A DNA stretch of 64,000 bases from Ptiloglossa arizonensis (Eukaryota; Arthropoda; Insecta; Hymenoptera; Colletidae): assembly GCF_051014685.1 (NCBI RefSeq), contig NW_027478592.1, positions 248,001-312,000 of the forward strand, given 5' to 3'. The position numbers and the translations under genes were made by a program. Of the stretch, positions 25,644 through 38,337 are shown piece after piece. Under the pieces are notes generated by a model. It saw only the letters and a list, made by a program, of their open reading frames with translations. It had not been told where the DNA came from and made no database searches. Every line of letters begins with the position of its first letter. Within the stretch, counting starts at the first letter, position 1.

Positions 25644-26884
25644 TCAAAATTTTCGCAAGTCTGATACTCGAAACCAATAACTACTATGGCCTAGGGCAAA
25701 AATACACATACCGTTGTAGTCGGGCGAGTTTCTGCTTTCAGATGCAACAGGAATTTCTCGAGTTCGTCAAACCGTTCGCGAGATATGGCAGTTTGAAGTT
25801 AAGGAATGGTTGAGAAACCATCAAAATTTTCGCAAGTCTGATACTGGAAACCAATAACTACTATGGCCTAGGGCAAAAATACACATACCGTTGTAGTCGG
25901 GCGAGTTTCTGCTTTCAGATGCAACAGGAATTTCCCGAGTTCGTCAATCCGTTCGCGAAATATCGGTGTTTGGATTTAAGTGATGGTTGATAAACCATCA
26001 AAATTTTCGCAGGTCTGATATTCGAAACCAATGACTACTATGGCCTAGGGCAAAAATACACATACCGATGTAATCGGGCGAGTTTCTGCTTTCAGACGCA
26101 AGAGGAACTTCTCGAGTTCGTCAATCCGTTCGCGAGGTATGGGAGTTTGAATTTAAGGAATGGTTGAGAAACCATCAAAATTTTCGCAAGTCTGATACTG
26201 GAAACCCATAACTACTATGGCCTAGGACAAAAAAAAACACATACCGTTGTAATCGGGCGAGTTTCTGCTTTCAGATGCAACAGAAATTTCTCGGATTCGT
26301 CAATCCGTTCGCGGAATATCGGAGCTTGGATTTAAGAGATGGTTGAGAAACCGTCAAAATTTTCGCAATTCTGATGCTAGAAACGAATAACTGGAATGGC
26401 CTAGGGCAAAAATACACATACCTTTGTAAGCGGGCGAGTTTCTGCTTTCAGATGCAACAGGAATTTCTCGAGTTCGTCAATCCGTTTGCGAGATATGGGA
26501 GTTTGAAATTAAGGAATGGTTGAGAAAACATCAAAATTTTCGCAAGTCTGATACTCGAAACCAATAACTACAGTGGCCTAGGGCAAAAATACACATACCG
26601 TTGTAATCGGGCGAGTTTCTGCTTTCAGATGCAACAGGAATTTCTCGAGTTCGTCAATCCGTTCGCGAAATATCGGTGTTTGGATTTAAGAGATGGTTGA
26701 GAAACCATCAAAATTTTCGCAAGTCTGATATTCGAAACCAATGACTACTATGGCCTAGGGCAAAAATACACATACCGTTGTAATCGGGCGAGTTTCTACT
26801 CTCAGATGCAAGAGGATTTTCTCCGATTCATCAATCCGTTCGCGAAATATGGCAGTTTGAAGTTAAGGAATGGTTGAGAAACCA
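25644..26884 (+). repeat. 7-mer HOR (1241 bp), full tandem copy
   Basis: It follows the previous unit without a gap, at an offset of exactly 1241 bp; its A9 tract is at 26229-26237. One private change is actacagtggcc near 26568. It runs straight into the 26885-27415 link, as 13793 runs into 13794. Confidence 0.88.
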
Positions 26885-27415
26885 TCAAAATTTTCTCAAG
26901 TCTGAGACTCGAAACCAATAACTACAATAGCCTAGGGGAAAAATACACACACCATTGTAATCGGTCGAGTTTCTACTTTCAGATGCAACAGGAATTTCTC
27001 GAGTTCGTCTATCCGTTCGCGAGATATGGGAGTACGAAGTTACGGAATGGTTGAGAAACTATCAAAATTTTCTCAAGTCTGATACTCGAAACCAATAACT
27101 ACAATGGCCTAGGGGAAAAATACATATACCGTTGTAATCGGGAGTGTTTCCACTTTCAGATGCAACAGAAATTTTTCGGATTCGTTAATCCGTTCGCGAA
27201 ATATCGGAGTTTGGAGTTAAGAGATGGTTGAGAAACCATCAACATTTTCGCAAGTCTGATGCTAGAAACGAATAACTGGAATGGCCTAGGAGAAAAGTAC
27301 AGACACCGTTGTAATCGGGCGAGTTTCTACTTTCAGTTGTAACAGAAATTTTTCGGATTCGTCAATCCGTTCGCGAGATATGGGAGTTTGAAGTTAAGGA
27401 ATGGTTGAGAAACCA
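26885..27415 (+). repeat. Three-monomer link, second copy
   Basis: It matches 13794-14324 at an offset of 13091 bp, from ttttctcaagtctgagactc to the monomer with tcagttgtaacag. It keeps the same position between the 1241-bp and 4597-bp type HORs. Confidence 0.8.
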
Positions 27416-30400
27416 TCAAAATTTTCGCAAGTCTGATGCTAGAAACGAATAACTGGAATGGCGTAGGGGAAAGTAGAGACACAATTGTAATCGGGCGAAT
27501 TTCTACTTTCAGATGCAACCGGAATGTCTCCAGTCCCTCAACCCGTTCGCGAGATATGGGAGTTTGAGGTAAAGGAATGGTTGAGAAACCATCAGAATTT
27601 CGCAAGTCTGATACTCGAAACCAAAAACTACAATGGCTTAGGGGAAAAGTACACACACCAATGTAATCGGGCGAGTTTCTACTTTCAGATGCAACAGAAA
27701 TTTTTCGGATGCGTCAATGCGTTCGCGAGATATGGGAGTTTGAAGTTATGGAATGGTTGACAAACAATCAAAATTTTCGCAAGTCTGATACTAGAAACCA
27801 ATAACTGGAATGGCCTCGGGGAAAAGTAGACACACCATTGTAATCGGGCGAGTTTCTAGTTTCAGATGCAACAGGACTTTCTTGATTTCCTCAGTCCGTT
27901 CGCGAGATATGGGAGTTTGAAGATAAGGAATGGTTGAGAAACCATCAAAATTCTTGCAAGTCTGATACTCGAAACCAATAACTACAATGGCCTAGGGGAA
28001 AAATACACATACCTTTGTAATCGGGCGAGTTTCTACTTTCAGATGCAACAGGAATTTCTCGAGTTCGTCAATCCGTTCGCGAGATATGGGAGTTTGAAGT
28101 TAAGGAATGGTTGAGAAACCATCAAAATTTTCGCAATTCTGGTACTCGAAACCAATAACTGGATTGGCCTAGGCGAAAAGTACACACACCAATGTAATGG
28201 GGCGAGTTTCTACTTTCAGATGCAACAGGAATTTCTCGAGTTCGTCAATCCGTTCGCGAGATATGGGAGTTTGAAGTTAAGGAATGGTTGAGAATCCATC
28301 AAAATTTTCGCAAGTCTGATACTCGAAACCAATAACTACAATGGACTAGGGAAATAATGCATATACCTTTCTAATCGGGAGAGTTTCTGCTTTCAGACGC
28401 AACAGAAATTTTTCGAATTCGTCAATCCGTTCGCGAAATATCGAAGTTTGGAGTTAAGAGATGGTTGAGAAACCACCAAAATCTTCGCATTCTTGTACTC
28501 TAAACCAATAACTGGAATGACCTAAGGGAAAAGTACACACACTATTGTAATCGGGCGAGTTTCTGCTTTCATATGCAACAGGAATTTCTCGAGTTCGTCA
28601 ATCCGTTCGCGAGATATGGGAGTTTGAGGTAAAGGAATGGTTGAGAAACCATCAGAATTTCGCAAGTCTGATACTCGAAACCAAAAACTACAATGGCTTA
28701 GGGGAAAAGTACACACACCAATGTAATCGGGCGAGTTTCTACTTTCAGATGCAACAGAAATTTTTCGGATGCGTCAATGCGTTCGCGAGATATGGGAGTT
28801 TGAAGTTATGGAATGGTTGACAAACAATCAAAATTTTCGCAAGTCTGATACTAGAAACCAATAACTGGAATGGCCTCGGGGAAAAGTAGACACACCATTG
28901 TAATCGGGCGAGTTTCTAGTTTCAGATGCAACAGGACTTTCTTGATTTCCTCAGTCCGTTCGCGAGATATGGGAGTTTGAAGATAAGGAATGGTTGAGAA
29001 ACCATCAAAATTCTTGCAAGTCTGATACTCGAAACCAATAACTACAATGGCCTAGGGGAAAAATACACATACCTTTGTAATCGGGCGAGTTTCTACTTTC
29101 AGATGCAACAGGAATTTCTCGAGTTCGTCAATCCGTTCGCGAGATATGGGAGTTTGAAGTTAAGGAATGGTTGAGAAACCATCAAAATTTTCGCAATTCT
29201 GGTACTCGAAACCAATAACTGGATTGGCCTAGGCGAAAAGTACACACACCAATGTAATGGGGCGAGTTTCTACTTTCAGATGCAACAGGAATTTCTCGAG
29301 TTCGTCAATCCGTTCGCGAGATATGGGAGTTTGAAGTTAAGGAATGGTTGAGAATCCATCAAAATTTTCGCAAGTCTGATACTCGAAACCAATAACTACA
29401 ATGGACTAGGGAAATAATGCATATACCTTTCTAATCGGGAGAGTTTCTGCTTTCAGACGCAACAGAAATTTTTCGAATTCGTCAATCCGTTCGCGAAATA
29501 TCGAAGTTTGGAGTTAAGAGATGGTTGAGAAACCACCAAAATCTTCGCATTCTTGTACTCTAAACCAATAACTGGAATGACCTAAGGGAAAAGTACACAC
29601 ACTATTGTAATCGGGCGAGTTTCTGCTTTCATATGCAACAGGAATTTCTCGAGTTCGTCAATCCGTTCGCGAGATATGGGCGTTTGAAGTTAAGGTATGG
29701 TTGAGAAACCATCAAAATTTTCGCAATTCTGATGCTAGAAACCAATAACTGGAATGGCCTAGGCGAAAAGTACACACACCATTGTAATCGGTCGAGTTTC
29801 TACTTTCAGATGCAACAGGAATTTCTCGAGTTCGTCTATCCGTTCGCGAGATATGGGAGTTCGAAGTTACGGAATGGTTGAGAAACCATCAAAATTTGCT
29901 CAAGTCTGATACTCGAAACCAATAACTACAATAGCCTTGGGGAAAAATACACACACCACTGTAATCGGTCGAGTTTCTATTTTCAGATGCAACAGGAATT
30001 TCTGGAGTTCGTCTATCCGTTCGCGAGATATGGGAGTACGAAGTTGCGGAATGGTTGAGAAACCATCAAAATTATCTCAAGTCTGATACTCGAAACCAAT
30101 AACTACAATGGCCTAGGGGAAAAATACATATACCGTTGTAACAGGGAGAGTTTCTGCTGTCAGATGCAACAGGAATTTCTCGAGCTCGTCAATCCGTTCG
30201 CGAGAAATGGGAGTTTGAAGTTAAGGAATGGTTGGGAAACCATCAACATTTTCGCAAGTCTGATGCTAGAAACGAATAACTGGAACGGCCTAGGGTAAAA
30301 GTACAGACACCATTGTAATCGGGCGAGTTCCTACTTTTCGATGTAACAGAAATTTTTCGGATTCGTCAATCCGTTCGCGAGATATGGGAGTTTGACGTTA

Positions 30401-31685
30401 TGGAATGGTTGACAAACAATCAAAATTTTCGGAAGTCTGATACTAGAAACCAATAACTGGAATGGCCTAGGGGAAAAGTACACACACCATTGTAATCGGG
30501 CGAGTTTCTACTTTCAGATGCAACCGGAATTTCTCGAGTTCGCCAATCCGTTCGCGAGATATGGGAGTTTGAAGATAAGGAATGGTTGAGAAACCATCAA
30601 AATTTTTGCAATTCTGATACTCGAAACCAATAACTACAATGGCCTTGGGGAAAAATACACATACCTTTGTAATCGGGCGAGTTTCTACTTTTAGATGCAA
30701 CAGAAATTTTTCGGATGCGTCAATCCGTTCGCGAGATACGGGAGTATGAAGTTATGGAATGGTTGACAAACAATCAAAATTTTCGCAAGTCTGATACTAG
30801 AAACCAATAACTGGAATGGCCTAGGGGAAAAGTACAAACACCATTGTAATCGAGCGAGTTTCTAGTTTCAGATGCAGCAGGAACTTCTCGATTTCCTCAA
30901 TCCGTTCGCGAGATATAGGATTTTGAAGTGAAGGAACGGTTGAGAAACCACCATAGTTTCGCAAGTCTGATACTCGAAACCAATAACTACAATGGCCTAG
31001 GGGAAAAATACATATACCGTTGTAATCGGGAGTGTTTCTACTTTCAGATGCAACAGAAATTTTTCGGATTGGTCAATCCGTCCGCGAAGTGTCGGAGTTT
31101 GGAATTAGGAGATGGTTCAGAAAACATCCAAATCTTCGCAATTATGATGCTAGAAACCGATAACTGGAATGGCCTAGGGGAAAAGTACACACCCCATTGT
31201 AATCGTGCGAGTTTCTACTTTCAGATACAGCAGGAATTTTTCGAGTTCGTCAAAGCGTTCGCGAAATATGGGAGTTTGAAGTTAAGGAATGGTTGAGGAA
31301 TCATCAAAATTTTCGCAAGTCTGATACTCGAAACCAATAACTACAAAGGCCTAGGGGGAAAACACACATGTCTTTGTAATCGTGCGAGTTTCTACTTTCA
31401 CATGCAACAGGAATTTCTCGAGTTCGTCTATGCGTTCGCGAGATATGGCAGTTTGAAGTTAAGGAATGGTTGAGAAATCATCAAAATTTTCGCAAGTCTG
31501 ATACTCGAAACCAATAACAACAAATGCCTAGGGGAAAAATACACATACCATTGTAATCGGGCGAGTTTCTGCTGTCAGATGCAATAGGAAATTCTCGAGT
31601 TCGTCAATCCGTTCGCGAGATATGGAAGTTTGAAGTTAAGGAATGCATGAGAAACCATCAAAATTTTCGCAAGTCTGATACTCGA
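27416..31685 (+). repeat. 26-mer HOR, third copy, lacking the 1.4-kb module
   Basis: It matches 14325-17530, first at offset 13091 and, after an internal duplication, at offset 14151. It diverges at 31685, where copies 1 and 2 read ctcgagacc and this one reads ctcgaatcc. The right part of the unit (the 1.4-kb module) is absent and a different family of monomers follows. Private changes include aaatcttcgcaatt near 31130 and gcgaaatatggg near 31261. Confidence 0.88.
27561..29680 (+). repeat. Internal 1060-bp (6-monomer) tandem duplication
   Basis: The sequence 27561-28620 is repeated at 28621-29680; both contain gtttgaggtaaagg, the aatgcatatacc monomer, and the private variant tttcatatgcaac (28567 and 29627). 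The join falls inside gagatatggg. Copies 1 and 2 of the 26-mer have only one such set, so this is younger than the parent unit. The shared cat-atg variant shows almost no divergence since. Confidence 0.9.
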
Positions 31686-33958
31686 ATCCAATAACCACAA
31701 TTGCCTAGGGGAAAAATACACATACCATTGTAATCGGGCGAGATTCTACTTTCACATGCAACAGGAATTTCTCGAGTTCGTCGATGCGTTCGCGAGATAT
31801 GGCAGTTTGAAGTTAAGGAATGGTTGAGAAATCATCAAAATTTTCGCAAGTCTGATACTCGAATCCAATAACTACTATGGCCTAAGGCAAAAATACACAT
31901 ACCGTTGTAATCGGGCGAGTTTCTGCTTTCAGATGCAATAAGAAATTCTCGAGTTCGTCAATCCGTTCGCGTGATATGGAAGTTTGAAGTTAAGGAATGC
32001 ATGAGAAACCATCAAAATTTTCGCAAGTCTGATACTCGAAACCAATAACTACAAAGGCCTAGGGGAAAGATACACATACCGTTGAAATCGGGCGACTTTC
32101 TACTTTCACATGCAACAGGAATTTCTCGAGTTCGTCAATCCGTTCCCGAGACATGGGAGTTTTAAGTTAAGGAATGGTTGAGGAATCATCAAAATATTCG
32201 CAAGTCTGATACTCGAAACCAATAACTACAAAGGCCTAGGGGAAAACACACATATCTTTGTAATCGGGCGAGTTTCTACTTTCAGATGCAACAGGAATTT
32301 CTCGAGTTCGTCAATCCGTTCGCGAGATATGGGAGTTTGAAGTTAAGGAATGCATGAGAAACCATCAAAATTTTCGCTGATCTGATACTCGAAACGAACA
32401 ACTGGAATGGCCGAGTGGAAAAGTACACACACCGTTGTAATCGGGCGAGATTCTACTTTCACATGCAACAGGAATTTCTCGAGTTCGTCAATGCGTTCGC
32501 GAGATATGGGAGTTTGAATTTAAGGAATGGTTGAGGAATCATCAAAATATTCGCAAGTCTGATACTCGAAACCAATAACAACAAATGCCTAGGGGAAAAA
32601 TACACATACCGTTGTAATCGGGCGAGTTTCTGCTGTCAGATGCAATAGGAAATTCTCGAGTTCGTCAATCCGTTCGCGAGATATGGAAGTTTGAAGTTAA
32701 GGAATGCATGAGAAACCATCAAAATTTTCGCAAGTCTGATACTCGAAACCAATAACCACAAATGCCTAGGGGAAAAATACACATAGCATTGTAATCGGGC
32801 GAGATTCTACTTTCACATGCAACAGGAATTTCTCGAGTTCGTCAATGCGTTCGCGAGATATGGCAGTTTGAAGTTAAGGAATGGTTTAGAAATCATCAAA
32901 ATTTTCGCAAGTCTGATACTCGAATCCAATAACTACTATGGCCTAAGGCAAAAATACACATACCGTTGTAATCGGGCGAGTTTCTGCTTTCAGATGCAAT
33001 AGGAAATTCTCGAGTTCGTCAATCCGTTCGCGTGATATGGAAGTTTGAAGTTAAGGAATGCATGAGAAACCATCAAAATTTTCGCAAGTCTGATACTCGA
33101 AACCAATAACTACAAAGGCCTAGGGGAAAGATACACATACCGTTGAAATCGGGCGACTTTCTACTTTCACATGCAACAGGAATTTCTCGAGTTCGTCAAT
33201 CCGTTCCCGAGATATGGGAGTTTTAAGTTAAGGAATGGTTGAGGAATCATCAAAATATTCGCAAGTCTGATACTCGAAACCAATAACTACAGAGGCCTAG
33301 GGGGAAAACACACATATCTTTGTAATCGGGCGAGTTTCTACTTTCAGATGCAACAGGAATTGCTCGAGTTCGTCAATCCGTTCGCGAGATATGGGAGTTT
33401 GAAGTTAAGGAATGGTTGAGAAACCATCACAATTTTCCGCAACTCTGATACTTGAAATCAATAACTACTATGGCCCAGGGGAAAAATACACATACCGTTG
33501 TAATCGGGCGAGTTTCTGCTTTCAGATGCAATAGGAAATTCTCGAGTTCGTCAATCCTTTCGCGAGATATGGGAGTTGGAAGTTAAGGAATGGTTGAGAA
33601 ACCATCAAAATTTTTGCAAGTCCGATACGCGAATCCAATAACTACAATGGCCTAGGGCAAAAATACACATACCGTTGTAATCGGGCGAGTTTCTACTTTC
33701 AGATGCAACAGGAATTTCTCGAGTTCGTCAATCCATTCGCGGGATATGGGAGTTTGAAGTTAAGGAATGGTTGAGAAACCATCAAAATTTTCGCAAGTCT
33801 GATACTCGAAACCAATAACTACAATGGCCTAGGGGAAAAATACACATACCGTTGTAATCGGGCGAGTTTCTACTTTCAGATGCAACAGGAATTTCTCGAG
33901 TTCGTCTATGCGTTCGCGAGATATGGCAGTTTGAAGTTAAGGAATGGTTGAGAAATCA
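31481..33958 (+). repeat. 14-mer HOR (2478 bp), copy 1
   Basis: It opens with a monomer with ataacaacaaatgcc and ctgtcagatgcaatagg and proceeds through monomers with cacatgcaacagg, ctaaggcaaaaatac, and gaaatcgggcgactttc. Most of this order recurs at exactly +2478 bp (14 x 177). The first 205 bases overlap the end of the third 26-mer copy, because the opening monomer belongs to both families. Confidence 0.8.
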
Positions 33959-36789
33959 TCAAAATTTTCGCAAGTCTGATACTCGAAACCAATAACAACA
34001 AATGCCTAGGGGAAAAATACACATACCATTGTAATCGGGCGAGTTTCTGCTGTCAGATGCAATAGGAAATTCTCGAGTTCGTCAATCCGTTCGCGAGATA
34101 TGGAAGTTTGAAGTTAAGGAATGCATGAGAAACCATCAAAATTTTCGCAAGTCTGATACTCGAAACCAATAACCACAAATGCCTAGGGGAAAAATACACA
34201 TACCATTGTAATCGGGCGAGATTCTACTTTCACATGCAACAGGAATTTCTCGAGTTCGTCAATGCGTTCGCGAGATATGGCAGTTTGAAGTTAAGGAATG
34301 GTTGAGAAATCATCAAAATTTTCGCAAGTCTGATACTCGAATCCAATAACTACTATGGCCTAAGGCAAAAATACACATACCGTTGTAATCGGGCGAGTTT
34401 CTGCTTTCAGATGCAATAAGAAATTCTCGAGTTCGTCAATCCGTTCGCGTGATATGGAAGTTTGAAGTTAAGGAATGCATGAGAAACCATCAAAATTTTC
34501 GCAAGTCTGATACTCGAAACCAATAACTACAAAGGCCTAGGGGAAAGATACACATACCGTTGAAATCGGGCGACTTTCTACTTTCACATGCAACAGGAAT
34601 TTCTCGAGTTCGTCAATCCGTTCCCGAGACATGGGAGTTTTAAGTTAAGGAATGGTTGAGGTATCATCAAAATATTCGCAAGTCTGATACTCGAAACCAA
34701 TAACTACAAAGGCCTAGGGGAAAACACACATATCTTTGTAATCGGGCGAGTTTCTACTTTCAGATGCAACAGGAATTTCTCGAGTTCGTCAATCCGTTCG
34801 CGAGATATGGGAGTTTGAAGTTAAGGAATGCATGAGAAACCATCAAAATTTTCGCTGATCTGATACTCGAAACGAACAACTGGAATGGCCGAGTGGAAAA
34901 GTACACACACCGTTGTAATCGGGCGAGATTCTACTTTCACATGCAACAGGAATTTCTCGAGTTCGTCAATGCGTTCGCGAGATATGGGAGTTTGAATTTA
35001 AGGAATGGTTGAGGAATCATCAAAATATTCGCAAGTCTGATATTCGAAACCAATAACAACAAATGCCTAGGGGAAAAATACACATACCGTTGTAATCGGG
35101 CGAGTTTCTGCTGTCAGATGCAATAGGAAATTCTCGAGTTCGTCAATCCGTTCGCGAGATATGGAAGTTTGAAGTTAAGGAATGCATGAGAAACCATCAA
35201 AATTTTCGCAAGTCTGATACTCGAAACCAATAACCACAAATGCCTAGGGGAAAAATACACATAGCATTGTAATCGGGCGAGATTCTACTTTCACATGCAA
35301 CAGGAATTTCTCGAGTTCGTCAATGCGTTCGCGAGATATGGCAGTTTGAAGTTAAGGAATGGTTTAGAAATCATCAAAATTTTCGCAAGTCTGATACTCG
35401 AATCCAATAACTACTATGGCCTAAGGCAAAAATACACATACCGTTGTAATCGGGCGAGTTTCTGCTTTCAGATGCAATAGGAAATTCTCGAGTTCGTCAA
35501 TCCGTTCGCGTGATATGGAAGTTTGAAGTTAAGGAATGCATGAGAAACCATCAAAATTTTCGCAAGTCTGATACTCGAAACCAATAACTACAAAGGCCTA
35601 GGGGAAAGATACACATACCGTTGAAATCGGGCGACTTTCTACTTTCACATGCAACAGGAATTTCTCGAGTTCGTCAATCCGTTCCCGAGATATGGGAGTT
35701 TTAAGTTAAGGAATGGTTGAGGAATCATCAAAATATTCGCAAGTCTGATACTCGAAACCAATAACTACAGAGGCCTAGGGGGAAAACACACATATCTTTG
35801 TAATCGGGCGAGTTTCTGCTTTCAGATGCAACAGGAATTTCTCGAGTTCGTCAATCCATTCGCGGGATATGGGAGTTTGAAGTTAAGGAATGGTTGAGAA
35901 ACCATCAAAATTTTCGCAAGTCTGATACTCGAAACCAATAACTACAATGGCCTAGGGGAAAAATACACATACCGTTGTAATCGGGCGAGTTTCTACTTTC
36001 AGATGCAACAGGAATTTCTCGAGTTCGTCAATCCATTCGCGGGATATGGGAGTTTGAAGTTAAGGAATGGTTGAGAAACCATCAAAATTTTCGCAAGTCT
36101 GATACTCGAAACCAATAACTACAATGGCCTAGGGGAAAAATACACATACCGTTGTAATCGGGCGAGTTTCTACTTTCAGATGCAACAGGAATTTCTCGAG
36201 TTCGTCAATCCGTTCGCGAGATATGGGAGTTTGAAGTTAAGGAATGCTTGAGAAACCATCAAAATTTTCGCAAGTCTGATACTCGAAACCAATAACTACA
36301 AATGCCTAGGGGAAAAATACACATACCATTGTAATCGGGCGAGATTCTACTTTCACATGCAACAGGAATTTCTCGAGTTCGTCAATGCGTTCGCGAGATA
36401 TGGCAGTTTGAAGTTAAGGAATGGTTGAGAAATCATCAAAATTTTCGCAAGTCTGATACTCGAATCCAATAACTACTATGGCCTAGGGCAAAAATACACA
36501 CACTGTTGTAATCGGGCGAGATTCTACTTTCACATGCAACAGGAATTTCTCGAGTTCGTCAATGCGTTCGCGAGATATGGGAGTTTGAATTTAAGGAATG
36601 GTTGAGGAATCATCAAAATATTCGCAAGTCTGATACTCGAAACCAATAACTACAAAGGCCTAGGGGGAAAACACACATATCTTTGTAATCGGGCGAGTTT
36701 CTACTTTCACATGCAACAGGAATTTCTCGAGTTCGTCAATGCGTTCGCGAGATATGGCAGTTTGAAGTTAAGGAATGGTTGAGAATTCA
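33959..36789 (+). repeat. 14-mer HOR, copy 2, altered to 16 monomers
   Basis: It follows copy 1 at +2478 bp up to about 35800, with a few changes (tgaggtatcatc near 34667, gatattcg near 35038). It then differs: two nearly identical monomers with ccattcgcggg occupy 35905-36258, and other monomers fill in up to the next ataacaacaaatgcc monomer at 36790. Confidence 0.75.
35905..36258 (+). repeat. Pair of near-identical adjacent monomers
   Basis: The monomers at 35905 and 36082 agree across most of 177 bp, including caatggcctaggggaaaaat. The upstream flanks of both carry ccattcgcgggatatggg. This is a simple one-monomer duplication. Confidence 0.8.
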
Positions 36790-38205
36790 TCAAAATTTTC
36801 GCAAGTCTGATACTCGAAACCAATAACAACAAATGCCTAGGGGAAAAATACACATACCGTTGTAATCGGGCGAGTTTCTGCTGTCAGATGCAATAGGAAA
36901 TTCTCTAGTTCGTCAATCCGTTCGCGAGATATGGAAGTTTGAAGTTAAGGAATGCATGAGAAACCATCAAAATTTTCGCAAGTCTGATACTCGAAACCAA
37001 TAACCACTAATGCCTAGGGGAAAAATACACATAGCATTGTAATCGGGCGAGATTCTACTTTCACATGCAACAGGAATTTCTCGAGTTCGTCAATGCGTTC
37101 GCGAGATATGGCAGTTTGAAGTTAAGGAATGGTTTAGAAATCATCAAAATTTTCGCAAGTCTGATACTCGAATCCAATAACTACTATGGCCTAAGGCAAA
37201 AATACACATACCGTTGTAATCGGGCGAGTTTCTGCTTTCAGATGCAATAGGAAATTCTCGAGTTCGTCAATCCGTTCGCGTGATATGGAAGTTTGAAGTT
37301 AAGGAATGCATGGGAAACCATCAAAATTTTCGCAAGTCTGATACTCGAAACCAATAACTACAAAGGCCTAGGGGAAAGATACACATACCGTTGAAATCGG
37401 GCGACTTTCTACTTTCACATGCAACAGGAATTTCTCGAGTTCGTCAATCAGTTCCCGAGATATGGGAGTTTTAAGTTAAGGAATGGTTGAGGAATCATCA
37501 CAATTTTCGCAAGTCTGATACTCGAATCCAATAACTACTATGGCCTAGGGCAAAAACACACATACCGTTGTAATCTGGCTAGTTTCAACTTTCAGATGCA
37601 ACAGGAATTTCTCGAGTTCGTCAATCCGTTCGCGAGATATGGGAGTTTGAAGTTAAGGAATGCTTGAGAAACCATCAAAATTTTCGCAAGTCTGATACTC
37701 GAAACCAATAACTACAAATGCCTAGGGGAAAAATACACATACCATTGTAATCGGGCGAGATTCTACTTTCACATGCAACAGGAATTTCTCGAGTTCGTCA
37801 ATGCGTTCGCGAGATATGGCAGTTTGAAGTTAAGGAATGGTTGAGAAATCATCAAAATTTTCGCAAGTCTGATACTCGAATCCAATAACTACTATGGCCT
37901 AGGGCAAAAATACACATGCCGTTGTAATCGGGCGAGTTTCTGCTTTCAGATGCAATAGGAATTTCTCGAGTTCGTCAATCCGTTCGCGAGATATGGGAGT
38001 TCGAAGTTAAGGAATGGTTGAGAAGTCATCAAAATTTTCGCAAGTCTGATACTCGAAACCAATAACTACAAAGGCCTAGGGGGAAAACACACATACCGTT
38101 GTAATCGGGCGAGTTTCTGCTTTCAGATGCAACAGGAATTTCTCGAGTTCGTCAATCCGTTCGCGAGATATGGGAGTTTGAAGTTAAGGAATGCATGAGA
38201 AACCA
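36790..38205 (+). repeat. Third, partial copy of the ataacaacaaatgcc-led HOR (1770-bp spacing)
   Basis: It matches 35020-35700 at an offset of 1770 bp (10 monomers), for example the monomer with ggtttagaaatcatc at 37132 against 35362. Private changes are ttctctagttcg near 36902 and caatcagttcccgag near 37445. The order breaks after about 37500 and monomers with aatctggctagtttcaac appear. Confidence 0.7.
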
Positions 38206-38337
38206 TCAAAATTTTCGCTGGTCTGATACTCGAAACCAACAACTGGAATGGCCTAGGGGAACAGTACACACACCGTTGTAATCGGGCGAGATTCTGCTTT
38301 CACATGCAACAGGAATTTCACATGCAACAGGAAACCG
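38206..38337 (+). repeat. Truncated 132-bp monomer
   Basis: The monomer is 45 bp short. It contains an 18-bp tandem duplication (cacatgcaacaggaattt, then cacatgcaacaggaa) and then joins directly to accgtcaaaatttt, so 63 bp are missing between the ggaa of the second copy and the end of the usual gttgagaa. The bases gaa are shared at both ends of the deletion. 63 minus 18 gives the observed 45. I found no other grossly truncated monomer in the window. Confidence 0.92.

Noticed and set aside
31481..31685. Abrupt change of monomer type as an assembly join
   Set aside because: The bases run on in phase, and the same terminal monomers occur in the two earlier copies and in the following domain. 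A misjoin cannot be fully excluded without reads, but nothing in the sequence calls for one.
38206..38337. Short monomer as the scar of a mobile element
   Set aside because: All bases derive from the monomer itself; an 18-bp local duplication and a 63-bp deletion explain it fully.
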